From positions 1 through 26,231 of IMG/VR virus record IMGVR_UViG_3300010151_000130: 26,231 bases of DNA; one strand, written 5' to 3'. A program made the translations under genes and the position numbers. Position 1 is the stretch's first letter. Each line of letters starts with the position of its first letter. Origin of the DNA: a virus. Positions 14,701-20,683 of the stretch are shown one piece after another. Below the pieces are notes generated by a model that saw only the letters and a list, made by a program, of their open reading frames with translations, did no database searches and was not told the origin of the DNA.

Positions 14701-16328
14701 AACCATATTCCTTCTAGTGATTCACATTGATATTTTGTTGCAGAAACACAACCACTACTTGGGGTACAACATGACCCGATTAAATCACCAGGAGAAAAGA
14801 GATATAATTTCCCGTTTGTTAATAATGACGTATCTTTTAATATTGGCTGTCCTATAAGGAGATAATTAGTATCATCTTTTACGTCGCTCCCACCCTGAGA
14901 AGATGAAATAGTTCCTGCATAATGTGTTTTATTACCTATGCTCCCTAAACTATCACCAACAATTTCTTGTACCGGGAACATAGTATCTTCCCAGTTAGTT
15001 TGTGTTTTATAAACATAAACAGATTGTTCTATATCAGATATGAAGATATAATCATGAATAAACGAAACAGAATACCCAGAATCAACATTAAATTCTTGTT
15101 GTGCTATCTCTGTATAATTTGCGGGTGTATATAATTTAGACTTCAAATTCCATTTCATTCCATCTCGCTGAAAAACCAACCCAATAATTGTGTTATTTTT
15201 TATTCGTATTCTAGATTTCAATAAACAAACCATTGTGTGGGTTGTTTCATTAACATGAAGTTCTAGTATATCAGAATTTATGTTATAATTTCTGATATCA
15301 ATATACGAATCTATAATCCAGTCATCGTAAACTTTCTTATAAAAGTTTATTGTACCAGATTCAGCCATAATAAATGTGTCATCATAAAACCAAAATGCTG
15401 AATTGGATAACATTTTATTATTTTCGCTAGAAAATGTAGTAGAATGTTGCCAGTTGTTGTTGGAATCCTTTTCATATAAGTAAAAACTACCAACAGGTTC
15501 ATTATAAACATCCTTTAATGGTTTATTATATCCAGTATATTTGGAACCTATTATTAATTTTGTATCGCTAAACATCCTAACATTCTGACCAAATCCCCCG
15601 CACAAATTGTCTGAACACTTCAATGATGTTTCTGGTGAAGTTATGGTTTGTGTGATAGACCAAGAACCATCTTTTTCGTATATGAATACTTTTCCATCAT
15701 CAGAACAAACACCACCATTACAACCATTTATTTTATACGATTTTGGAAATCCAATAGCAAGAGTATCACCAAAGACATCAAGATCTGCACCAAATGATCT
15801 GTTGCAGAAATTTGAAGCATCATGAGAACTAGCACTATCAATTGCTGTTGGGGCTGACCAAGTTTTCAAATCTGAATTATAATCAGAAACCATAACCTTA
15901 GTCGGTTTGGTTGCTTTTATATAATCTGATTCATTCGAACATCCATCATCAGAATCCCTGGCAGAAAAAATAGAACTAACATTTCCATCAGAATCAACAA
16001 CTAATTTAACTTTAGTTCCATAATACGCCCCAGTTGTGGCTCCCGCTATAGAACTTTCATCATTCCAGATATATGTGTTTGCCCCACTTTCTCTAAAATC
16101 CCAAACTTGTTCGCTTGAATATACGCAAGAACAACAACACCCCAAAGAAGACTGTTGGGGGCATTCTGTGTCGTTTATAAAAAACAATCCTGAAGCATTC
16201 AAACAATCGTAATAAGTAGTTTCTTCTTTTGTACCATCGGGAAAACAGCAATATCCCTGAGTAGTATTACCACCCAGCGGATTTGCAGAATATATATTCT
16301 TATTTTTAAAGTGGTACTGAGAAGACAT
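11715..16328 (-). CDS. Giant cysteine-rich adhesin with vWA domain (1537 aa)
   Basis: Residues 20-70 carry a first cysteine cluster (GYCCF, LGCCCSC). Residues ~80-515 look like a beta-propeller: DVFGDTLAIGFPKS, MFSDTKLIIGS and YLLIGQPIL repeat with blades ending in V(F/Y)IYEKD. Residues 516-855 are repeated cysteine modules of about 40 residues, consensus GACC(x5-6)C(x6-8)C(x5)G(x5)G(x5)C(x4)C. A von Willebrand A-type domain lies at ~856-1045, with MIDAS DxSxS at D868-S872 and FFSDGAPNSDD at 971-981. More cysteine modules run from 1046 to 1310. After a serine linker, the C-terminal 200 residues contain DDWYIMSQDELAF (1451-1463), like the W-x-P-S-x-x-EL core of DUF1566/Lcl adhesin domains. No signal peptide is visible. 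All parts are binding modules, so a tail-fibre or surface adhesin is likely. So many cysteines are odd for a protein assembled in the cytoplasm. Confidence 0.8.
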   Translation of the reverse strand: MSSQYHFKNKNIYSANPLGGNTTQGYCCFPDGTKEETTYYDCLNASGLFFINDTECPQQSSLGCCCSCVYSSEQVWDFRESGANTYIWNDESSIAGATTGAYYGTKVKLVVDSDGNVSSIFSARDSDDGCSNESDYIKATKPTKVMVSDYNSDLKTWSAPTAIDSASSHDASNFCNRSFGADLDVFGDTLAIGFPKSYKINGCNGGVCSDDGKVFIYEKDGSWSITQTITSPETSLKCSDNLCGGFGQNVRMFSDTKLIIGSKYTGYNKPLKDVYNEPVGSFYLYEKDSNNNWQHSTTFSSENNKMLSNSAFWFYDDTFIMAESGTINFYKKVYDDWIIDSYIDIRNYNINSDILELHVNETTHTMVCLLKSRIRIKNNTIIGLVFQRDGMKWNLKSKLYTPANYTEIAQQEFNVDSGYSVSFIHDYIFISDIEQSVYVYKTQTNWEDTMFPVQEIVGDSLGSIGNKTHYAGTISSSQGGSDVKDDTNYLLIGQPILKDTSLLTNGKLYLFSPGDLIGSCCTPSSGCVSATKYQCESLEGIWLGQNTSCDNKPCSPKGACCSFNKCISDITEEECLNYYQGEYLGNYSICTDTPCGSSFNGACCVDGVCSLKTSSECATLRGSFLGVGTNCSGDGVCDLLGACCENNTCSDRIKSEDCDGTWYSEILCSDLSVCETERISADGLKMVTECECERNDGIWIDGDCSSVEDPDISCSKETPQGETIDIREKYACCYMSDLGAELCEDVCTITECYQRESSVFPGVDYYGTIGKKCDEIICELGQGCVGACCGLFDGSDVWDCVQLTMGQCMSWMLDGVHDPDTVCWHGCDTPCADGGQAACPGMDGEGGCYGACCLELEQNLGLISLSLDKSLSIGSNADDIIRWSEKLINKMIQVIDPDRGIYFSVDLWSGVINDKYEPVLHAWWNLLPPWINDEYLPLWYNTDYLNPIQLHHSYDIDDAYHTGGTKSIAIFFSDGAPNSDDYIQWMDDNDPQTTYITIGFGVEEGSVAEVRLKELANRTGGSYHAALNIEQLDSIIDSILADGGMLNCMLMSQTECEDVHGGVFNKNQLCESSPSPCNTTGFYGNETGNEKAACCYSSDSNVKCINTTERDCYSRSTDANWHGHDPNNRILCEGINCGAGACCNYNCKMGNCCNNISEKFQCESGWMGYGTSCQSSNCGSGSRAEIVGACCNKINGDCIMTVSSNCEERYQMFWSGRSCDAVSCPVSTIVSNDGLKLNKTKSRDLSGLPASVVPDIMNEILISSCCFLNSESTAYSCSDSVEREWCEERGGIWSIPEDSLPIMCSEAPCPLPPEKPSSSSAVNFNNSSKFENASTFSSMSPGDYYQNGIYVGIFETGGINNSEVFGNIQSGTASNYRARGSFNESSNNKWALVLYPSDLQVDEKQLITASGSNKTSPYNGHYNIYGDGVDFYGLGSKLTNHIRKSFLYGYDDWYIMSQDELAFVARITKDTNVELNMDGVYITSTVMDTKIDNTNYIFSQQFGKTNEFGFVSLVSSKALSNDKSSFNIKLARRIHIQ

Positions 16329-16335
16329 TCAAAAC

Positions 16336-16443
16336 TCAGTCTTTATTCCATGGAAGAAATCCCTTAGTCCATTTCCACAGAGGAATGCCAACAACTGTTC
16401 CTGCAATAAACATCAAAACCGACCACCAAATTGTACCTAACAT
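16336..16443 (-). CDS. Small single-pass membrane protein (35 aa)
   Basis: A frame too short for usual gene calling starts at ATG 16443, with AAAGGA six bases upstream, and ends at TGA 16336-16338, seven bases before the adhesin ATG. The product begins MLGTIWWSVLMFIAGTVVG and ends with the basic, aromatic WKWTKGFLPWNKD. That is one hydrophobic helix with a cationic tail, probably in the inner membrane. It fills most of the otherwise empty gap 16329-16483. The adhesin has no clear ribosome site, so coupled translation from this small gene is likely. A holin or tail-assembly role cannot be judged. Confidence 0.65.
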   Translation of the reverse strand: MLGTIWWSVLMFIAGTVVGIPLWKWTKGFLPWNKD

Positions 16444-16483
16444 ATCTTATCCTTTCAGTTTAATATAATGAAAACCTTTATAT

Positions 16484-17641
16484 TTAGTCAGTTTTATTTC
16501 CCCATGCGATGAAATTGTTCCGACTAAATTCCAATCTGTCTATCAATTTTATTATCTTATTTTTACCATCTACAACAACCAATCCCTCTGGTTGTGTTTC
16601 TTTGAGATTACCATCTATATCAAAAAAAGTATTAATATCATCTGTGTTATTTATTCTACTAATGAAGATATTTTTAATTTTTAATAATTTTCTCCGAATT
16701 TTAAAAAAAATCCTAATTTCAGCATCGTGGTCGTTTATGAAATCAAACAAAACCTTTCGTTTGTCGTCTCTTAATCTTTTACCCCGAATCGTTTTTAGTT
16801 TTAATTTTTCATCTTCTATTTTATCAGACAACCACTTCAGAAATGAATCTAAACTATCCTCTTTAATGTTATTCTTGACGTTGTGATTAAAATATTTATT
16901 TAAATATGACGTTAGGTAATTTTGGTCTTCAAGTTCATCGAGGAATGGTTCTAAACCAACGTTTTTAATCAATTTCATTTCAGAAGAAATTAAATTCTTT
17001 TCTCCATTTGTCAACAGAGAAATGTTTGTGTATGATGAATCAATAGCCCAAATATTTTTATTTTTCGCAAAGTTAGATATATCTGGACCATATTCTGGTC
17101 TCAGTTTAGAAATTTTCCTTCCAGAATATTTCGTATGAAAAACAATACCAAATTTAGAAGAATTGATTTTTTTACCCAATTTGCTGGAATTAACAACACT
17201 ATATGTTATAGTATTGGGTTTAAAGGTCAAATGCTTCTGATGGTTAATGGATCTCTTTCTGACCAGAGAAGGCCAAAATAACAAATCTCCCTGATAGATA
17301 CCATCTATTCCTAATTTAGAAAGTTCAACCAACAATGACGAAAGCAAATAAGATAAATTCTTATTATTTTTATAATTTTTCTTAATATCAGACAATGTGT
17401 AATTAAGAATTGGTATTTTATTAAATACACCCTTTGTGCCAATAAAGAATTTCCTATTTTCTGGATTTATTCCACACACAATACTAGGAGACCCGTCCCA
17501 TTTCAAAGAAGTTTTTATCTTTTTTGTTGGCGTTCCTGAAAATATCTTCTGCAATTCAGAAAAAAAGGAAAAGATTTCACCCATTCCTCTTTTTCCATGT
17601 AACATTAGATCTTCTGCATGTAAAATGGTAGTATTTTTCAT
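16484..17641 (-). CDS. Ligase-like KxDG nucleotidyltransferase
   Basis: The start is the ATG at 17641 (GGAGG eight bases upstream), not a TTG five codons earlier; it overlaps the exonuclease stop as ATGA. The 385-residue protein has the motif order of the DNA/RNA ligase and capping-enzyme superfamily: LKWDGSP with the nucleotide-accepting lysine K47, FFIGTKG at 65-71, YQGDLLFW at 116-123, EGLVVVDG at 352-359, and a final basic motif KIIKLID with K362/K365. It matches, from memory, a family of uncharacterised proteins in T4-like marine phages (KWDG.P.I.CG.NPE...FF.GTKGVF), listed I believe as DUF6267. No OB-fold is obvious. It could be a DNA or RNA ligase, or a nucleotidylating enzyme that modifies something else. 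The exonuclease upstream suggests end-processing. Confidence 0.8.
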   Translation of the reverse strand: MKNTTILHAEDLMLHGKRGMGEIFSFFSELQKIFSGTPTKKIKTSLKWDGSPSIVCGINPENRKFFIGTKGVFNKIPILNYTLSDIKKNYKNNKNLSYLLSSLLVELSKLGIDGIYQGDLLFWPSLVRKRSINHQKHLTFKPNTITYSVVNSSKLGKKINSSKFGIVFHTKYSGRKISKLRPEYGPDISNFAKNKNIWAIDSSYTNISLLTNGEKNLISSEMKLIKNVGLEPFLDELEDQNYLTSYLNKYFNHNVKNNIKEDSLDSFLKWLSDKIEDEKLKLKTIRGKRLRDDKRKVLFDFINDHDAEIRIFFKIRRKLLKIKNIFISRINNTDDINTFFDIDGNLKETQPEGLVVVDGKNKIIKLIDRLEFSRNNFIAWGNKTD

Positions 17642-18282
17642 ATATGTCCCCTCCAATATTCCTCAATAGTACCCTTAAGGGCTTTAACATAATTTTGGGG
17701 TTCTTTGATAAATTCTTGGACAATTCCTTCTTCGGAACTTATTAAAATCACAATCTGTTCTATAGGAATCCCAGTTCGTTCCTGCCACATTATAGCATAA
17801 GCAGTGGCTTGGAGAAAATAATTCTCTATTTCTGACTCTTTTTTGGGATTTGTGCTTCCCTTAAAGTCAATAATAGATAATTTTCCTTTATAATTAGCAA
17901 CACAGTCAACTCTGCCTGCAAGTTTCAATAGACTGCTCCAAAGAGGAACTTCTAAAGCATGAATAATATCAATATGATTGACTAAATAATCTTTTATCTG
18001 AAAGAATAGATCTTTAATATTCTCTTTATTTTCTAAAAAATTATCTTTTTCTAGAAGAAATTGCTCTATTGCTTCATGGAGATCATTTCCCCTCTTCAAA
18101 ACTCGTCTAGATTCTCTTGGGTTATTCTTTCTCCATTGTTTAAAGAATTGAGATTTTTTCCAACCCGTTACAGTAGTAACCGATGGGTATTTTCCCTCTG
18201 GAGAAATATAATACCTGCTATTATTTTCCATAATAGCAGGTATTTCGATTATATTATAATCATTTTTATGAATAAATGTCAT
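17638..18282 (-). CDS. PD-(D/E)xK exonuclease (RecB/MGME1-like)
   Basis: This 214-residue protein has the full set of RecB-family nuclease motifs: RGNDLHE (H69-E70), E111 in HALEVPLW, D126 in AGRVDCV, the catalytic IIDFKGS (D139, K141) and QATAY (Q158, Y162). The N-terminal RYYISPEGKYPSVTTVTG is characteristic of phage and mitochondrial MGME1-like exonucleases that trim single-stranded DNA ends. The ATG at 18282 has no ribosome site and lies about seven bases after a sigma70-like -10, so the message may be leaderless. An alternative ATG at codon 18 sits in the loop of a perfect hairpin. The first residues (FIHKNDYN) resemble other family members, which favours 18282. The stop overlaps the ligase-like gene (ATGA). 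Confidence 0.88.
   Translation of the reverse strand: MTFIHKNDYNIIEIPAIMENNSRYYISPEGKYPSVTTVTGWKKSQFFKQWRKNNPRESRRVLKRGNDLHEAIEQFLLEKDNFLENKENIKDLFFQIKDYLVNHIDIIHALEVPLWSSLLKLAGRVDCVANYKGKLSIIDFKGSTNPKKESEIENYFLQATAYAIMWQERTGIPIEQIVILISSEEGIVQEFIKEPQNYVKALKGTIEEYWRGHI
18210..18244 (-). other. Perfect 14-bp inverted repeat in the 5' coding region
   Basis: Arms 18210-18223 and 18231-18244 are perfect complements around a seven-base loop. In the leftward message this forms a strong hairpin covering codons ~14-25 of the exonuclease gene, with the in-frame ATG of codon 18 at the loop edge. No T tract follows on either strand, so it is not an intrinsic terminator. It could control translation, bind a protein, or be chance. 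Confidence 0.75.
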
Positions 18283-18288
18283 GAATAT

Positions 18289-18316
18289 AGTATAACTTCA
18301 AAGTGAAAAAAGTCAA
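18289..18316 (-). promoter_or_regulatory. Sigma70-like promoter for exonuclease/ligase-like pair
   Basis: Reading leftward, TTGACT (18316-18311) is followed after 16 bp by TATACT (18294-18289); each matches five of six consensus bases. It lies between the stop of the 96-residue gene and the exonuclease ATG. A start about seven bases downstream would fall on the ATG itself. It differs from the TATAAATA late boxes and would allow early expression by unmodified host polymerase. Confidence 0.6.
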
Positions 18317-18320
18317 TAAA

Positions 18321-18611
18321 TTATTTTGGGTTTCGTAATCCGCCAAGTATCTTTATAATTTTGTCAACTAGATTTGCTTTGCCTTTATTCTTTTTTGGAA
18401 TATCACTAGCATATACCATCTTTGAATATTGTGGATCTTTGCGACTTGAATCTGGTCCAAGTTTAACCAAAGGAATTTCGCCTTCTTTTGGTTTTTCGTT
18501 TTCCAAAATTTGTGTTAGTGGATCATTCATTTTCATGGTGCGCATATAATCAACGTGTTCTGGTGATTGTTTGGCAGCATTTACCCAATTAAAAAAATCT
18601 TTATTACTCAT
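18321..18611 (-). CDS. Uncharacterised small protein (96 aa)
   Basis: It begins MSNKDFFNWVNAAKQSPEHV, an aromatic helical start, followed by a polar middle (LENEKPKEGEIPLVKLGPDSS) and a basic, hydrophobic C-terminal helix (ANLVDKIIKILGGLRNPK). It has an AAGGAA ribosome site before the ATG. The leader lacks the (L/I)xE site of its neighbours. No family is recognised and no membrane segment is strong enough to call. It lies between the basic repeat protein and the exonuclease promoter and probably ends a late transcript. Confidence 0.65.
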   Translation of the reverse strand: MSNKDFFNWVNAAKQSPEHVDYMRTMKMNDPLTQILENEKPKEGEIPLVKLGPDSSRKDPQYSKMVYASDIPKKNKGKANLVDKIIKILGGLRNPK

Positions 18612-18642
18612 TGTTCTTTTCCTTGTTTTTTTCCTTTAAAAA

Positions 18643-19443
18643 TTACCATTTCATTACACTCCTACCACTGTCATCAACTTGGTGTTTTGGTCCTTCTATG
18701 ACTCTGGCCAAATATGCTCCAGCCCATTTACCCAAACTATGCCTCATTGCTCTCCTCCTGTTACGTTTAATCTTTTTTCTTTCTGCTTTTGGAAGTTTTT
18801 TAAGATCCGCTTTTGAAAACTTATCAACTTTTGCAAATGGATTTGTCAATTTAAAATCATATTTTGGGGAGTCTGTCGTTGTTGATTCTGGATCAGACCG
18901 TCCAGCCTGTCTTGCTGTCCTTCTTGTTCTTTGTGCTGAAGGTCTATCTCTGTGTGATCCAGCAAGAGGAACTTCATCACCACCTTCACCACCAGCAACT
19001 GGGGTAAAACCATGTTGCGTGGTAAAATCTGCCACAGCACCATGCAACGGGGTGGATGATCTATCTCTTCCTGATAAATTAACTCCATGTGTTTCACGAG
19101 AGAGGGAAGATTGATATTTTTCTATCCCCTGTCTGAATCCTGAGAAAAAACCACCCCCACGAGCACGAGAAGGAGTTTCCACCGGTCTTGGTTTATCTGG
19201 TTCATATAGAACAATATTTTTCGGTCTTGGTTTATTTGGTTCATATAGAACAATATCTTTTGGATCTTTTGGATCTTTTGGTTTTGGATCTTTTGGTTTT
19301 GGATCTTTTGGTTTCTTTTTACCAAGCCACCGCTGAGCCGCTCGGGTGCGCCTGGGAGCAGAAGAACTAGCAGGATTTGCACTAATTGGGAGCCCCTTCT
19401 TGGGGCCCCTTGCTTCTAATAACCAATTATTAAACTGTAACAT
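18643..19443 (-). CDS. Very basic repeat-containing protein with capsid-targeting-like leader (266 aa)
   Basis: The leader MLQFNNWLLEARG matches the layout of T4 internal-protein leaders, with a predicted cut after LLE at residue 10 followed by A. After it come KP/D repeats (PKDPKPKDPK) and two copies of NIVLYEP-KPRP (about 64-88). A glycine/aromatic stretch GGGFFSGFRQGI follows. The C-terminal half is Arg/Lys-rich (RTRRTARQAGR, KKLPKAERKKIKRNRRRAMR). The protein is strongly basic overall and would bind DNA, as T4 internal proteins do in the head. It has an AAGGAC ribosome site and an exact TATAAATA box just upstream. An internal head protein is inferred from leader plus charge, not from homology. 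Confidence 0.75.
   Translation of the reverse strand: MLQFNNWLLEARGPKKGLPISANPASSSAPRRTRAAQRWLGKKKPKDPKPKDPKPKDPKDPKDIVLYEPNKPRPKNIVLYEPDKPRPVETPSRARGGGFFSGFRQGIEKYQSSLSRETHGVNLSGRDRSSTPLHGAVADFTTQHGFTPVAGGEGGDEVPLAGSHRDRPSAQRTRRTARQAGRSDPESTTTDSPKYDFKLTNPFAKVDKFSKADLKKLPKAERKKIKRNRRRAMRHSLGKWAGAYLARVIEGPKHQVDDSGRSVMKW
19184..19261. repeat. Tandem 39-bp repeat, two copies
   Basis: Units 19184-19222 and 19223-19261 differ at only a few bases and encode the duplicated NIVLYEP-KPRP segment. They are followed at 19262-19315 by shorter hexamer/15-bp repeats (GGATCTTTTGGTTTT type) encoding the PKDPK tract. Copy number is likely to vary. Confidence 0.8.
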
Positions 19444-19464
19444 ATTGAATGTCCTTCATTATTC

Positions 19465-19472
19465 TATTTATA
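19465..19472 (-). promoter_or_regulatory. T4-type late promoter box TATAAATA
   Basis: This is an exact consensus box on the leftward strand in the 32-bp gap between the 176-residue gene and the basic repeat protein. It is 22 bases before the ATG at 19443, leaving a very short leader that still contains AAGGAC. It supports late expression of the basic protein. Confidence 0.55.
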
Positions 19473-19475
19473 GAA

Positions 19476-20006
19476 TTAGGTATCCTTACGGGTGACAGAA
19501 ATTATTTTTTCTATTTGCTTTTTTAATTTAATTTCTCTATCGGGCCAATAGATGTAATTTTTATCTGATGATTTCATCAAATTATACAAAAGAGGAAGAA
19601 TCATTTCTTCAATGGATATCATTCTCTCTTTAGTATTTTGTTCCAATTCATGCTTTCTTTCTTCAATCTCATCTATAATGACCTTAATATTATCAGAATT
19701 ATTTTGCATGGCTTGTGAAAACTCATTAGTTTCGATATTCAATATCTTATCAATTTTTTCCTCAATCCTAGAAAAATCCAAATCATTAGAAATATTATCA
19801 TCATCAGAATCTAATAGCATAAAAATAGAGTTTATTCTGGAATTTATCTTTTCCATATTCTCTATGATTTCATCAGAAGAAACAACAGAAGATTGAACTT
19901 GTTCTTCTGATTCAACAGAATCATCGTCCACCGCAGTGAATCCGAAATCAAAATCCGTGTTGAAATATTCCTCTAAAGGAACAAATTGTTTTTCTGAATC
20001 AGACAT
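19476..20006 (-). CDS. Acidic coiled-coil phage protein with YIxWPDR motif (176 aa)
   Basis: Residues 1-55 are acidic and mostly disordered but include FDFGFTAVDDD. Residues ~45-140 are long amphipathic helices, likely coiled coil (ENMEKINSRINSIF, RIEEKIDKILNIE, EIEERKHELEQN). The end carries LPLLYNLMKSSDKNYIYWPDR and a last helix IKLKKQIEKIISVTR. The LLYNL...YI(Y/H)WP.R ending is, from memory, shared by uncharacterised T4-like phage proteins; I cannot name a function. The start overlaps the upstream stop by one base (TAATG) with no ribosome site, so translation depends on the upstream gene. It lacks a targeting-type leader. Confidence 0.8.
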   Translation of the reverse strand: MSDSEKQFVPLEEYFNTDFDFGFTAVDDDSVESEEQVQSSVVSSDEIIENMEKINSRINSIFMLLDSDDDNISNDLDFSRIEEKIDKILNIETNEFSQAMQNNSDNIKVIIDEIEERKHELEQNTKERMISIEEMILPLLYNLMKSSDKNYIYWPDREIKLKKQIEKIISVTRKDT

Positions 20007-20368
20007 TATGATGTTTTGTTTCTACTTGTTCTTTTTGAGGTCTGGGTCAAAAGTTCGGATCTTCTTTTGCCACCCAAAATTTTCAATCTGGTGTTTCTTA
20101 CATCGTGCGCACGTTTTCCTCTTGCACTTGCATACTTTCTTGTTAGTGGTAGTTTGTACTTTACATATTTTTCTTCTTCTTTGCCAGTATCGGCACCAGC
20201 GAAGAAATCCCATACTCTCCCAAGAATATTTCTATTCTCATTCAGCATAGAGACAAGATTATTCAATGCGAATATGTGCTCCAACACCAACTCTCGATTT
20301 TCCTTTTCGGTCAAATTGTCTTGTTTTATTTGATTTATAAAGTTCTCTACTAGTTCATTTCGTTCCAT
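20006..20368 (-). CDS. Small protein, helical N-half and basic C-half (120 aa)
   Basis: The first 60 residues are helical (ELVENFINQIKQ, ELVLEHIFALNNLVSMLNE), with an (L)xE site at residues 6-8. A short aromatic stretch, LGRVWDFFAGAD, leads to a strongly basic C-terminal half (YKLPLTRKYASARGKRAHDV, KRRSELLTQTSKRTSRNK) that probably binds nucleic acid. It has an AAAAGGA ribosome site eight bases before the ATG. It is the first gene of a leftward unit, divergent from the 83-residue gene, and is coupled to the acidic coiled-coil gene by a one-base overlap. A basic/acidic pair made together could form a complex, but this is inference. No family recognised. Confidence 0.75.
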   Translation of the reverse strand: MERNELVENFINQIKQDNLTEKENRELVLEHIFALNNLVSMLNENRNILGRVWDFFAGADTGKEEEKYVKYKLPLTRKYASARGKRAHDVRNTRLKILGGKRRSELLTQTSKRTSRNKTS

Positions 20369-20431
20369 AAGACAAATCCTTTTAAATAAATATTGATATA
20401 ATATATATAATAAGGAAAAGGAGACTTAGCC
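20369..20431. promoter_or_regulatory. Divergent AT-rich promoter region
   Basis: This 63-bp spacer is almost entirely A and T. Rightward it holds AATAAATA (20385-20392, one mismatch to the late box) and ATATATAATAA (20403-20413), followed by AAGGAG for the 83-residue gene. The ATATATAATAA string also occurs leftward at 8607-8617 and 22901-22911 before other starts. The leftward promoter for the 120-residue gene is not clear. Confidence 0.4.
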
Positions 20432-20683
20432 ATGATGGATGTATATCGAGGTCTATTTCTTGTAGATATAACGGGAGACGCAGGAATATCTGCAAATAAG
20501 GGTGTCATTCTCACAAGCAATAACACAACTGCCGTAACTGTAACACTAACCTTCTTTGATATTTTTGGTCTGACGGGAGCCACTGCTAATGTGTCCACAT
20601 CGGGCGGTCAACCAACCGTTGTTCCTATGATGGTGAAGGGTGTTGGAGCGGTTTCTGGAGGCAAAGTCTTAGGAATCAACTGA
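20432..20683 (+). CDS. Isolated rightward small beta-rich protein (83 aa)
   Basis: A strong AAGGAG site eight bases before the ATG at 20432 supports it. The product has short hydrophobic strands with G, T, S and N turns (VYRGLFLVDITGDAGI, KGVILTSNNTTAVTVTLTFF, PTVVPMMVKGVGAVSGGKV) and almost no charged residues after the start, so it is probably a small beta-sandwich or beta-roll. It lacks a signal peptide. It is the only rightward gene in the last ~24 kb and has its own promoter region, so it is expressed separately. Composition suggests a small virion or decoration protein, but no family is recognised. It ends 15 bp inside the convergent nucleotidyltransferase gene. Confidence 0.75.
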   Translation: MMDVYRGLFLVDITGDAGISANKGVILTSNNTTAVTVTLTFFDIFGLTGATANVSTSGGQPTVVPMMVKGVGAVSGGKVLGIN

